A DNA stretch of 64,000 nucleotides from an uncultured Bacteroidales bacterium (GCA_900317955.1 ONIP01000025.1:1-64000), one strand, 5' to 3'; shown: positions 43,785 through 52,582, numbered from the stretch's first letter. Notes: a model not told the origin generated them from the letters alone. A program made the numbers and translations.

Positions 43785-44297
43785 TTAATCGCCGCAGTTG
43801 CAGGCGTTGTACCAGTCTTTCTTTACGGTTGGGAGGAGTTGTTTGATGGCCTCCTGGTCGTCGAGGGAGAGGGGGCAGTTGCGAAGGTCGATGAGACGCA
43901 GTGTCTCGTCGAGCTTGGAGAATTCGGGCGGCAGGGCATAGACCTGGGTGGACCAGAGGATGAGTTCTCGGAGGTTAGCCATGGCGGCCATGGCGGCGGG
44001 GAGAGCGGCGAGGGGGTTGCGACTGAGCTCCAACCGCTGGAGACTGGTGAGAAGGGCGATGCTGTCGGAGAGGTGGGCGATACGGTTGCCCCGGAGGTCG
44101 AGTTCGCGGAGGTTGGACATGGCGTAAACTTGGGGAGGGATGGCTTTGAGACGTTTGTTTCGGAGACGGAGGATGTAGACTTGGTCGGGGTCACGGACAT
44201 CGTCGAGCGACTTGTAGACGCGGTCGGGCTGTGCCAGGGTGACACAGGGGAGTGCCAGAAGGAGAAGAGCGATGTATGAGCGAAGGCGGAGCGTCAT
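43785..44297 (-). CDS. Short secreted leucine-rich-repeat protein
   Basis: 170 residues with a signal peptide ending in VTLAQ. Four to five LRR units occupy about 45-150 (LRELDLRGNRIAHLSDSIALL, LQRLELSRNPLAALPAAM). The C-terminus is short with two Cys. The start overlaps the ribF stop by four bases. It could bind surface or periplasmic partners; no function is known. Confidence 0.85.
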   Translation of the reverse strand: MTLRLRSYIALLLLALPCVTLAQPDRVYKSLDDVRDPDQVYILRLRNKRLKAIPPQVYAMSNLRELDLRGNRIAHLSDSIALLTSLQRLELSRNPLAALPAAMAAMANLRELILWSTQVYALPPEFSKLDETLRLIDLRNCPLSLDDQEAIKQLLPTVKKDWYNACNCGD

Positions 44298-45253
44298 TGG
44301 GCTAAGGAGGTTGGGTCGAGGGCAAGGAGTTGGCGCGCCGCGGAGCGGTCGGCGTTGAGTTGCTCGACGAGGGTGGGGATGCTGTCGAAACGGCAGATGT
44401 CGCGCAGGCGGGGACCGAACTCTACAGTGAGGTTGGAGCCATAGAGGTCGCCGTCAAAATCGAAGATATTGACTTCGAAAACGGGCTTGTCGAGGCCAAA
44501 CGTAGGCTGGGCTCCGAAGTTGGCCATGCCCTTGAAACCGGAGGTACCGTCGGGGAGGGTTACCCAAACGGCATAGACACCGTCGGCGGGCCATACTTTG
44601 GAGGTGTCGGCAAGGGAGACGTTGGCCGTGGGGAAACCAAGTTGGCGGCCGAGTTGGCGGCCTTTCTCGACGGTGCCCCACATGCGGTAAGGACGGCCGA
44701 GCATGGCGGAGGCACGGTCGGTCTGCCCTTGCTGGAGGGCTTTGCGGATGCGGGTGGAACTCACCTCGCTGTCATAGTAAAAGACGGCACTGTCGTTATA
44801 TAGGGATACTCCGTGTTGTTCCGCAACAAGGGGCAGGCGGTCGAAGTCGTTGTGGCTGCGGCTGCCGAACATGTTGTCGAAGCCGAGCACGAGCGCCTTG
44901 GCATGGAGTTTTTCGACAAGAATCTGTTGGAAGAAACTGCAAGCGGAGAGTGCGGCCAGTTGTGGGGTGAACTGAACTTCGATGACGACGGCAACACCGC
45001 AGTCGGCAAGGAGGCGGTAGCGTTCGTCGTTGGTGGTGATGCGGAAATGGGTGGGGACGTCGAGGGAGAGCACCTGGCGGGGATGGCGGTCGAAAGTGAC
45101 CACGACGGGGGCGAGGCCACGGCGTGCAGCGACATCGCCAAGGAGGGCGAGGATATGGCGGTGGCCGATGTGTACACCGTCGAACATGCCGACGGTGACT
45201 GCCGTGTCGCCGATGGCTAAATGATTAATATCGCTTAATTTATATATATTCAT
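44294..45253 (-). CDS. ribF: Bifunctional riboflavin kinase / FAD synthetase
   Basis: 319 residues. The N-terminal FAD synthetase domain has TVGMFDGVHIGHRHIL and a later SSTRIRKAL motif. The C-terminal riboflavin kinase domain has GRQLGFPTANV and VFEVNIFDFDGDLYG. It makes FMN and FAD. It is the first gene of a four-gene operon. Confidence 0.96.
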   Translation of the reverse strand: MNIYKLSDINHLAIGDTAVTVGMFDGVHIGHRHILALLGDVAARRGLAPVVVTFDRHPRQVLSLDVPTHFRITTNDERYRLLADCGVAVVIEVQFTPQLAALSACSFFQQILVEKLHAKALVLGFDNMFGSRSHNDFDRLPLVAEQHGVSLYNDSAVFYYDSEVSSTRIRKALQQGQTDRASAMLGRPYRMWGTVEKGRQLGRQLGFPTANVSLADTSKVWPADGVYAVWVTLPDGTSGFKGMANFGAQPTFGLDKPVFEVNIFDFDGDLYGSNLTVEFGPRLRDICRFDSIPTLVEQLNADRSAARQLLALDPTSLAQ

Positions 45254-45272
45254 TCAATTTGCAATGGTTTTG

Positions 45273-45280
45273 CAAAGGTA
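45273..45280 (-). promoter_or_regulatory. -7 promoter box (TACCTTTG) of the ribF operon
   Basis: Minus-strand TACCTTTG followed by CAAAAC, 19 bases before the ribF ATG. Confidence 0.65.
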
Positions 45281-45461
45281 CGAAGAATAATGCATCAACG
45301 AAAAAAAAATTTCCGACAGGTGGTTGACGAGGTGACAACCGCAGCTGAAAGGAGCGGGAAACGGGACTTGGAGAGGGGGCGACGGGGAGCCGGGAAGAAG
45401 GAATTTGAAGGCGGCACCGGCAGCGGGAACGGGGAGAAAAAAGAGAGCACGAGAAAAAAAA

Positions 45462-45493
45462 TTTGCACAGTCGAGAAAAAGTGTGTATCTTTG
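45462..45493 (+). promoter_or_regulatory. rpsP promoter (TTTG -33, TATCTTTG -7)
   Basis: TTTG at 45462-45465 and TATCTTTG at 45486-45493 are separated by 20 bases, close to the consensus arrangement. The purine-rich stretch to its left (45300-45460) shows nothing else. Confidence 0.75.
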
Positions 45494-45546
45494 CAAATCA
45501 TTTCAAACAAAACAATTTATAATAACAATTTAAAAAACAAACAATT

Positions 45547-46098
45547 ATGCCTACAAGAATCAGATTACAGCGTCATGGTAAAAAGAATCAACCTTTCTAT
45601 CATATCGTTGTTGCGGATGGTCGTGTACCTCGGGATGGTAAATTTATCGAGAAATTAGGCACGTACAACCCGCTGACAAACCCCGCTACCATTGAACTGA
45701 ACGTTGAGCGCGCCGCCGAGTGGATTGGCAATGGTGCCCAGCCGAGCGAGACTGCCCGCCGCATTCTCTCTTACAAAGGCGTTCTGCTGAAACATCACCT
45801 GCAAGTTGGTGTCAATAAAGGTGCCATCAGCCAGGAACAGGCCGACGTGAAGTTTAACGAGTGGCTGCAGGCCAAAGAGGCCAAGATTGCCAACGCCAAG
45901 AGCGAGAACGACAACAAGCTGCGCAATGTGAAGAAAGACCGTCTCGAAGCTGAGAAGAAGCACAACGAGACCATCGCCGCCGCCGTTGCCGCCAAGCGTA
46001 AAGCTGCTGCCGAAGCCGAGGCCGCTGCCAAGGCTGAAGCTGAAGCCGCCAACGCCGAAGAGGCTCCCGCCGCTGAAGAAGCTCCTGCTGCTGAATAA
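45547..46098 (+). CDS. rpsP: 30S ribosomal protein S16, extended
   Basis: 183 residues. The first 80 are canonical S16 (MPTRIRLQRHGKKNQPFYHI, GTYNP, EWIGNGAQPSETARRIL). The C-terminal 80-100 residues form a charged helix that ends in an Ala/Glu-rich tail. The extension is common in Bacteroidota. A terminator follows, so rimM may be read separately. Confidence 0.97.
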   Translation: MPTRIRLQRHGKKNQPFYHIVVADGRVPRDGKFIEKLGTYNPLTNPATIELNVERAAEWIGNGAQPSETARRILSYKGVLLKHHLQVGVNKGAISQEQADVKFNEWLQAKEAKIANAKSENDNKLRNVKKDRLEAEKKHNETIAAAVAAKRKAAAEAEAAAKAEAEAANAEEAPAAEEAPAAE

Positions 46099-46114
46099 TG
46101 TAGCATGAAAATAG

Positions 46115-46149
46115 AAAAAAGCGTGTTCGTGCGAGGACACGCTTTTTTT
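46115..46149 (+). terminator. Terminator after rpsP
   Basis: Stem GCGTGT with ACACGC around a ten-base loop, flanked by an A-run and a T-run, so it could work in both directions. Confidence 0.85.
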
Positions 46150-46232
46150 GTAAATAAACAGATTGTTGAAAGGACGGTACCAAGAGTGAGTGCAGTCCTG
46201 ACCACCATCAAAACAGAAGAAAACACCAAGAG

Positions 46233-46757
46233 ATGACAAAAGAAGAATGCTACCGGCTGGGCAATATAACGAAACCTTTCGGCTACAAAGGCCAGATGGT
46301 TATGTATCTTGATGTGGACAGCCCTGAAGAGTATGTCGACCTGGATTCGGCCTTTGTGGAGGTGAAGGGGCATCTTGTACCCTACTTTTTTAAAGTTGAC
46401 AACATAAACGGGAACAAGGCCACCGTTACTTTTGAGGAGTTGACCGCCGATGAGGCACATGCGTTGGCCGGGCATGACGTGTACTTGCCGTTGGAGATGC
46501 TCCCAAAACTTACGGGGAATCAATTCTACTTTCATGAAGTGACCGGTTTCAAGGTGGTAGACGCCCAGCACGGGGAGATAGGTAAGATAGCGAGTATCAT
46601 TGAATACCCTGCACAGCCGTTGTTCCAAATCATGCAAGATGGGACAGAAATACTGATTCCGGTCATTGACCAGGTGATAAAAAAGGTGGACCGAGAGGAA
46701 AAGACAATCTTCATTGAAGCACCTAATGGGTTGATAGACCTTTATTTGGGAAGTTAA
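46233..46757 (+). CDS. rimM: Ribosome maturation factor RimM
   Basis: 174 residues. The N-terminal barrel starts YRLGNITKPFGYKGQMVMYLD. The PRC-barrel half has VTGFKVVDAQHGEIGKI and ends IPVIDQVIKKVDREEKTIFIEAPNGL. It aids 16S rRNA processing. The usual trmD partner is absent. Confidence 0.94.
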   Translation: MTKEECYRLGNITKPFGYKGQMVMYLDVDSPEEYVDLDSAFVEVKGHLVPYFFKVDNINGNKATVTFEELTADEAHALAGHDVYLPLEMLPKLTGNQFYFHEVTGFKVVDAQHGEIGKIASIIEYPAQPLFQIMQDGTEILIPVIDQVIKKVDREEKTIFIEAPNGLIDLYLGS

Positions 46758-46803
46758 TAACATGATGTTAATATCTTTTTGCCTCTATTTGAGAAAGTAT
46801 ATG

Positions 46804-46811
46804 TACTTTTG
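46804..46811 (+). promoter_or_regulatory. -7 promoter box (TACTTTTG) before the DksA-like gene
   Basis: TACTTTTG followed by CACC fits the consensus and lies 45 bases before the ATG at 46857. Confidence 0.6.
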
Positions 46812-46856
46812 CACCGAGAATTAAGTGTGAAAACCACAAGGAAATATTAGTTCGAC

Positions 46857-47258
46857 ATGGAGAAAAAAGAAAACCAAACAGAGAAGACATGCTATTCAGC
46901 AGAAGAGCTCCAATTCTTTAAAGAATTGATATTAAAGAAGAGAGAAGAAGCCATAAAGAGTTTGGAGTTATTGAATGAAGCCGTAGCGGGCAGCGAGAAC
47001 GATGCTTCGGACACCGCCCCGACATTCAAGACCCTTGAAGAAGGGAGCAATGTGTTGTCGAAAGAGGAGAATTCCCGTTTGGCAGCGCGCCAGCAGAAAT
47101 TCATCAAAGACTTAGATGCAGCCCTCATACGCATTGAAAACAAGACTTACGGAATCTGCCGTGTTACGGGCAAATTGATTCCGAAAGAGCGCCTGATGAT
47201 TGTGCCTCACGCCACCATGACGATAGAGGCCAAGATGCAGGAAAAGAAAAAGCGATAA
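46857..47258 (+). CDS. TraR/DksA-family regulator without a complete zinc site
   Basis: 133 residues. An N-terminal coiled coil carries NDASDTAPTF where DksA has its acidic tip. The C-terminal zinc-finger region (KTYGICRVTGKLIPKERLMIVP) keeps only one of the four zinc cysteines. Bacteroidota relatives often share this. It may bind the RNA polymerase secondary channel. Confidence 0.88.
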   Translation: MEKKENQTEKTCYSAEELQFFKELILKKREEAIKSLELLNEAVAGSENDASDTAPTFKTLEEGSNVLSKEENSRLAARQQKFIKDLDAALIRIENKTYGICRVTGKLIPKERLMIVPHATMTIEAKMQEKKKR

Positions 47259-47281
47259 TTCGCTTGCATCCTCCTTTTTTT

Positions 47282-47312
47282 ACAGGCAAGCCCGTTACTT
47301 GCCTGTTTTTTT
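47282..47312 (+). terminator. Terminator after the DksA-like gene
   Basis: Perfect nine-base stem ACAGGCAAG/CTTGCCTGT, seven-base loop, then a T-run. Confidence 0.88.
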
Positions 47313-47423
47313 ATTGTACCTGCGGGAAGTGGGCGATGTTCACACGATATTAAGTACTTCGGACAAATAGATAGGGGACACAAAGCACCAATCTGTTGTT
47401 TTACTCGTGTATTGAGAGGAGTC

Positions 47424-48125
47424 TCAGAACCTATCTTCCTGCCACTTTTCCTTATTTGCCTTCCAAAACTTCTCTGGTGAAAAATTAGGACTTGGACGAC
47501 TATCGATGTCTAATATCTTAACACCAGTAATACTGGACAATGGCCATATTTTATCCTCACGATAGTTGCGTCCTAATACGTACCAAACATAATCCTTCAA
47601 TACCAATCCTAATGGCTCAAAGCAATCTTGTTTATAGGGAGCCCTGTTTCTCAGTTGATAGTATAATTCAACGCATTTTTGCTGACGGATTGCATCCAGC
47701 AAAATATTCATGTTCTCTATGCCAGTTGCCTTACAATCAATATACATATACTGCTTAATCTCTTCTGAATCCTGCAACTGTTTGATTGCAGCAGCAGTTT
47801 CAAAAGCCATGAGAAAAGGCATCGACCATTGTTCATTGTCGCTTTTAGAATCTTGTACAATCCGATAGCGATACCTTTTATTTTCTTCTGACAATGCTTT
47901 CCGCACAACGTCATATTGCAGTCGCTTGTCGCACTCAATCTTGATACCGAATCTGTCACGAAGTTCTTTCAGGTAGTTATGGAAGGTACGCTTGGACATA
48001 ATCTTGTCCATGTTTGGTTCATCGACAAGTTTGTCAACCAATTCATCAAAGGTAATACCTATTTCTCCTGCCCTGCGGAATTGGCCAACCAGCCATGACA
48101 GCATCTCCAAGTTTTTATAGTCCAT
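47424..48125 (-). CDS. WYL-domain transcriptional regulator
   Basis: 233 residues from the ATG at 48125. The N-terminal 70 residues form a winged-helix-like domain (ITFDELVDKLVDEPNM, SKRTFHNYLKELRDRFGI). The WYL domain follows (KCVELYYQLRN, FEPLGLVLKDYVWYVLGRNYR, WPLSSITGVKIL). WYL proteins sense nucleic acids or nucleotides and often control accessory or defence genes. It is divergent from the unknown gene at 48316. Confidence 0.87.
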   Translation of the reverse strand: MDYKNLEMLSWLVGQFRRAGEIGITFDELVDKLVDEPNMDKIMSKRTFHNYLKELRDRFGIKIECDKRLQYDVVRKALSEENKRYRYRIVQDSKSDNEQWSMPFLMAFETAAAIKQLQDSEEIKQYMYIDCKATGIENMNILLDAIRQQKCVELYYQLRNRAPYKQDCFEPLGLVLKDYVWYVLGRNYREDKIWPLSSITGVKILDIDSRPSPNFSPEKFWKANKEKWQEDRF

Positions 48126-48146
48126 TTGATATGTTGTTTCTCGTTG

Positions 48147-48154
48147 CAAAGGTA
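48147..48154 (-). promoter_or_regulatory. -7 promoter box (TACCTTTG) of the WYL gene
   Basis: Minus-strand TACCTTTG followed by CAACG, 22 bases before the ATG at 48125. Confidence 0.65.
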
Positions 48155-48315
48155 CGAATAATAATTCATGTGCAAAATTAATGTAATACAAAAGTTAATG
48201 TATTCTTACTATATTCTAACCCATATTATTCACATTCAGCGATATATATTTTTACCGGAAAGATATCAATCAAAGCTCTTCGTATTACAATAGTAGGAAT
48301 TAATCGCAACACGAT

Positions 48316-48816
48316 ATGGCAAACGAAACAAAAAACCAAAATCTGAATGTCCTCGATGAGGCAATCGAAAACACCCCTCATGCATGCAGTATTATCTGCG
48401 ACATCAATTACCGCCTAACGCAGCATGGTTTGCTGCCGCTGGTGGTGAGCAGTTCCCATAAGATGATGCCCGGTGCCCTCGGCATCAACAGGGAAGATTT
48501 GGCAATTCTCGACACCTACAGTATGAGTGAAATTGTCAGACTCTGCAAACTGGCAGTCAAAATCCAAAAGCGCGGCAACTACCCCTACCCTCCCATCAAT
48601 GTAATTCTCAGTGGCAACACCCGCAAAGGAATGCTATGGGTGAAACTGATGGACGAGCTGATGCCCCTTAAGCTTAAGAGCCTCCCGTTCACCAATCTGT
48701 ACAGCGGCAAACACTATGACGGCAAAGGCCTCTTCATCATCGTCTCCGACCTGCCTGTGGCGGAGCTAAAAAGGGGGTTCCCAAAACTGTACTCAGATGT
48801 TATACTCCTGGAGTGA
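48316..48816 (+). CDS. Hypothetical protein divergent from the WYL regulator
   Basis: 166 residues, soluble, no signal peptide or membrane segment. Noticeable stretches are HACSIICDINYRLTQHG, INVILSGNTRKGMLW and HYDGKGLFIIVSDLPVAEL. I do not recognise a family. The 190-base divergent spacer is AT-rich and probably holds both promoters. Confidence 0.65.
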   Translation: MANETKNQNLNVLDEAIENTPHACSIICDINYRLTQHGLLPLVVSSSHKMMPGALGINREDLAILDTYSMSEIVRLCKLAVKIQKRGNYPYPPINVILSGNTRKGMLWVKLMDELMPLKLKSLPFTNLYSGKHYDGKGLFIIVSDLPVAELKRGFPKLYSDVILLE

Positions 48817-48891
48817 TCCAGGAGTATTCTTTCTCTATCAATTGGTCGTACAATAATAAATAAAAAAAACTGTTAAATCGGAATAATTTCG

Positions 48892-48899
48892 TATTTTTG
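48892..48899 (+). promoter_or_regulatory. -7 promoter box (TATTTTTG) before the nuclease-like gene
   Basis: TATTTTTG followed by CAACG, 83 bases before the ATG at 48982. Confidence 0.55.
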
Positions 48900-48981
48900 C
48901 AACGTAAATAAAACAACAATATGATTAAATGGTTCTACCATAAAAAAATTGATTTTTTTTAAACTAAAATAATAATAGTAT

Positions 48982-49767
48982 ATGGCACGTATTTTAAATG
49001 AACAATTAATGAAGAAACTCCGGAAAGGTGGTGATTGGGAGTTGATTTGCAAAGAGGCTATTAACGATCCAGATTTATCCCCCGAAATTAGGGATGGTAA
49101 ACTAATCATTTATTATCAAAAAGGGAAGATTTTGACATTAGAAGGTAAAAAAGAACGACCTGAAGTATTATCTGAAGGATATTACAAAGGAATACCTTTA
49201 CTTGATATTAACACAAAAAAACCAAAAGAGTATTTTATGTGGGCAAAAGAAATGATTGGCAAACACAATATAAGCAAAAGAGAGTTTATTCTACAGCAAC
49301 GAATCGCCAAAGACAATGCTACACAGTCATCAAGGTATCTTGTTGTTGATATGGAATACCAGTTTGCACAAGCAAGTATTCCAAATGAAGAGCGTATTGA
49401 CAAAACTCGTGTCGATATAGTTGCTGTTGAACAACAAACAGGAAATGTCATCCTATTCGAATTAAAACAAGGAATAAATGCATTAGATGGAAAATCTGGT
49501 ATTGAAGATCATATTCGAAAGACTAACCTTCTGATTGGCAATACTCGTTTTTGTGATGAATTACGTAAAGATATTTCACAGATTATTAGACAAAAAAACG
49601 AATTGGGCATTTTAAAATGTGGAAAAGACCTACCTTCCAAACTAGCTCAAATCAAGATGGGTATTATTTTTATTTCGTATTCTAAAGAAGAACAAGAAAG
49701 GTTTAATAATCTAATGAAAGGGCATGACATTCTAACCATTAGCAAAGATTTTAGCTGTATCTTATAA
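48982..49767 (+). CDS. PD-(D/E)XK nuclease-like protein
   Basis: 261 residues. The candidate active site is D145 (RVDIVAVE) and E160-x-K162 (VILFELKQG), spaced as in PD-(D/E)XK nucleases. The N-terminal 110 residues are lysine-rich with no recognised domain. No methylase or helicase adjoins, so it is not a simple restriction system. AT-rich codon use differs from the core genes. Confidence 0.7.
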   Translation: MARILNEQLMKKLRKGGDWELICKEAINDPDLSPEIRDGKLIIYYQKGKILTLEGKKERPEVLSEGYYKGIPLLDINTKKPKEYFMWAKEMIGKHNISKREFILQQRIAKDNATQSSRYLVVDMEYQFAQASIPNEERIDKTRVDIVAVEQQTGNVILFELKQGINALDGKSGIEDHIRKTNLLIGNTRFCDELRKDISQIIRQKNELGILKCGKDLPSKLAQIKMGIIFISYSKEEQERFNNLMKGHDILTISKDFSCIL

Positions 49768-49863
49768 AATATCAGCACCCTCTATCGTGGAATTAACTAG
49801 ATTAGCCATGAGCAATGTGATACATGAAAACATTAAAAACTGAGCGAAAAGCAACTACTTAAC

Positions 49864-50240
49864 ATGGAAAAACTTACAAAAGAACAGCATAAAGCACAGA
49901 TGGAGGAAATGAGTTCCTTCGACGAACAAATGCCATGCGTGGGTATCTTTTGGTACGACCCTGAGGACCATACCCTTTTTGGTGTTCGCAAGAAAGAACT
50001 GACACCGCGCGAAGTGGAGGATGCCGCTGAGAAAGGGAAGCCTTTCATCAACTATCCCCATCTGCACCGTCAAGTATGGGCAAGAGAATACTTCCGTGCA
50101 CAGGCCAAACATTCTGAAACCAAATTCAAAGGCGACTATACGTGGAACAGGAGTTCTCTCTGCCCTATTTCGAGTTTGTATATGACGAACATTGGGACCT
50201 AGGCCACGGTTGGTCGGGAGATATGCCCACAAGTAAGTAA
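49864..50240 (+). pseudogene. Frameshifted Bacteroidota gene
   Basis: The frame from 49864 reads MEKLTKEQHKAQMEEMSSF...VGIFWYDPEDHTLFGVRKKE as far as about KGDYTW (near 50145), then a short non-family tail to a stop at 50202. In another frame, from about 50146, sequence resumes as EQEFSLPYFEFVYDEHWDLG and ends at 50240. The two pieces look like the ends of one longer protein, with an internal deletion or indel between them. The function of the family is not known to me. Confidence 0.7.
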
Positions 50241-50251
50241 TCGAAACCATT

Positions 50252-51529
50252 ATGATTATTACCATACATCGCGGAATTAACCAAATTGGCGGGTGCATCA
50301 CTGAGATAGCATCCGCTTCTGGCACTAAGATACTGATTGACCTTGGGCATAATTTACCTGATGGCGACGATCCTTCGGAAGACAAATATGACAACAGTGC
50401 TAATTTGTCAGCCTTGCTGGACGGCGTAAAAGCTGTGTTCTACACGCATCCGCATGGCGACCATGTTGGTTTTGAGACTGAGGTGGCAAAAAAAGATATA
50501 GATCAGTACATCGGCCATCTCAGCAAGGATCTTATGCTGCTTCTCAAGGGACATTTGGCTTATAGAGGCAATCCTAAATACAAGGGAGAGTTGGAGGCTT
50601 TTAAGAAATTCCTCACCTTTGAGGCAAAAGAGAAGATAACAATCGGCGATATTTCGATTACCCCGTATTTTGTAAGTCACTCGGCTCCGGACGCATATAT
50701 GTTCTTGATAGAGTGTGACGGGAAAAAGGTGCTGCACACCGGCGACTTCCGCGAACACGGCTATCGAGGAAATGGGTTGATGCCAACAATTAAGAGCTAT
50801 ATTGCACACCGCAAGATAGATGTCCTTATCACCGAAGGTACTATGCTCAGTCGCAACGACTCTCGCCTAATGACGGAGAATGAACTCAAGTACAAAGCCA
50901 TAGATTTGTTCCGACAGCATCGGAACCTCTTTGTCATGTGTTCCTCAATGGATGCCGACAGGTTGGCCTCGTTTTATCAAGCAGCACAAGCAGTGGGTAA
51001 GATGTTTGTGGTGGATGGATTTCAATGGAAAGTCCTCGAAACCATAGGGAATACTCTTGGAACAAAAAGCGACCTCTACCGTTTCCCCAAGCGACGATAC
51101 TTTGATAAACACATGGATAATATACGGAATGCCTCGCAGGCAAATGGATTTGTTATGATTGTGCGGAACAATAAGCAATGCAGGGAATTCATTGAGGCTA
51201 TTTATCCTACACTCGACCCAAAAGAAACATGTTTTCTCTACTCGCAGTTTTTAGGCTACATATTACCGACACATTCGGCATTCCAACAACGAACATACGA
51301 TTTTGTGCATTCCCGCGAATGGCAAATTAATTATCTCCACACTTCAGGTCACGCATCGCGCGAAACAATAGCTGCGGTTTGCACAAAGGTAAATCCACGT
51401 CTGGCAATCATCCCCATACACCGCGATGCCGATAGCGACTTCCGTAGTCTTGATATTAGCCAGGAGCTGAAGAACAAAGTTACTACAGAGAGCACCAAGA
51501 TTCAAGACGTAGACATTATCATCAAGTGA
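50252..51529 (+). CDS. RNase J-like metallo-beta-lactamase/beta-CASP hydrolase
   Basis: 425 residues. The zinc motif THPHGDHVG gives H66, H68, D70 and H71. Later are HTGDFREHG (motif IV) and beta-CASP-like blocks (LITEGTMLSRND, YLHTSGHASRETI, PRLAIIPIHRDAD). The layout is that of RNase J-type enzymes but without the RNase J C-terminal domain. RNA is the likely substrate by family; this is not proved. The stop overlaps the next start by four bases. Confidence 0.82.
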   Translation: MIITIHRGINQIGGCITEIASASGTKILIDLGHNLPDGDDPSEDKYDNSANLSALLDGVKAVFYTHPHGDHVGFETEVAKKDIDQYIGHLSKDLMLLLKGHLAYRGNPKYKGELEAFKKFLTFEAKEKITIGDISITPYFVSHSAPDAYMFLIECDGKKVLHTGDFREHGYRGNGLMPTIKSYIAHRKIDVLITEGTMLSRNDSRLMTENELKYKAIDLFRQHRNLFVMCSSMDADRLASFYQAAQAVGKMFVVDGFQWKVLETIGNTLGTKSDLYRFPKRRYFDKHMDNIRNASQANGFVMIVRNNKQCREFIEAIYPTLDPKETCFLYSQFLGYILPTHSAFQQRTYDFVHSREWQINYLHTSGHASRETIAAVCTKVNPRLAIIPIHRDADSDFRSLDISQELKNKVTTESTKIQDVDIIIK

Positions 51530-52128
51530 AGATTCTTCATATTTCTGATACACACAACAAACATCATGAATTAGACTTCATGCCAGAGGCCGATGTGCTG
51601 GTACACAGCGGAGATTTCACCTTGGGCGGTAGTGACATGGAGACTCTCGACTTCCTCGAATGGTTTTGTGACCAGCCATACAAACACAAAATCTTCATTG
51701 CAGGCAATCATGATGACTGCATGATTGATGCCACCTTGGAAGGATTGCCAAACAACGTGCATTATCTTCACAACAATGGTACAACTATAGATGGTGTATC
51801 ATTCTATGGCGTTCCGATGTTGGCTGAGTATGTTGATGGAGAAATGAAACTGATGGAACACTACGACCTTATACCCAACAAGGTTGATGTGCTAATCACC
51901 CATAGAGCTCCACTGGGGATTCTGGACAGTACTGACAATAACATACACTATGGTAGTTCATTGCTTTTGGATAGAGTAACTGCACTGAAACCCAAGATAA
52001 ACCTCTTCGGACATACACATGATGCTTACGGGATAACCGACTGGAATGGTATGTTATTCAGCAATGCCGGAGTTACTGACTGGAAATATAATATCCGTTA
52101 TTCTCCTCGGATAATAGTACTCTCCTGA
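51526..52128 (+). CDS. Metallophosphoesterase coupled to the MBL gene
   Basis: 200 residues from a GTG at 51526 in the overlap GTGA. Metal ligands are D8 and H10 (SDTHN), D30 (HSGDFT), N61 and H62 (GNHDD), THRAP and FGHTHD. It is a calcineurin-like phosphoesterase. The overlap with the RNase J-like gene suggests linked action, for example successive steps on a nucleic-acid end. Confidence 0.85.
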   Translation: MKILHISDTHNKHHELDFMPEADVLVHSGDFTLGGSDMETLDFLEWFCDQPYKHKIFIAGNHDDCMIDATLEGLPNNVHYLHNNGTTIDGVSFYGVPMLAEYVDGEMKLMEHYDLIPNKVDVLITHRAPLGILDSTDNNIHYGSSLLLDRVTALKPKINLFGHTHDAYGITDWNGMLFSNAGVTDWKYNIRYSPRIIVLS

Positions 52129-52267
52129 AAATGAGAAATAAAGTTGTTTGATGCGGAGATCCGGTCATGTTTCAAACTACGACGAAAAAGTGTAATGAGG
52201 GTACAATTCAGGAAAAGGGGAAAGGTGTTTATTTCATTAAATGGGCTCTATTAACTTGATTTTGAGA

Positions 52268-52370
52268 GCGCGTGTCTCCGACACGCAATGAGATATTTGC
52301 ATGATATACCCACACATAAAAAGGGGTTGTTCCCATTCAGTCACGACTCCTTTTTATGCGGGGTTATTGA
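52268..52370. repeat. Palindromic REP-like element, copy 2
   Basis: On the minus strand it reads AATAACCCCGCA, a hairpin (ATAAAAAGG ... CCTTTTTAT-like), TGTGTGGG, then GCGTGTCGGAGACACGC. This is the same block order as 37051 to 36968. The central hairpin differs in sequence. Confidence 0.7.
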
Positions 52371-52429
52371 GAGTTTGCCCCTTTGGGGCAATTTATAGAT
52401 GTCATCAATAGTTGTTTTCTTATCGCGCC

Positions 52430-52582
52430 CCGTTCGGGACGCAATCCGTTGCCAAAGATAAACACCGCACTGCGGATGGCGTTTTTTCGAGACGCTGCTT
52501 TATCTCGACATAGCTCGAACGATTTCGACTCTGCTCTCGACTTTCGCAAAGTTATTCATATCTTACCCCATCGGGGTGATTG
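52430..52582 (-). repeat. Dispersed repeat, copy 2 (inverted)
   Basis: On the minus strand it matches 30286-30446: AATCACCCC palindrome, ATGAATAACTTTGCG, GTCGAGAGCAGAGTCGAA, then a variable tail. In one frame both copies encode SRAES..FE.CRDKA.SR. Confidence 0.8.

Noticed and set aside
48982..49767. Type II restriction endonuclease system
   Set aside because: The active-site spacing fits the nuclease fold, but no methyltransferase or specificity gene is nearby.
30286..52582. A single 22-kb mobile element bounded by the inverted dispersed repeats
   Set aside because: The interval contains core genes (mutS2, ribF, rpsP, rimM) and no integrase, transposase or conjugation genes.
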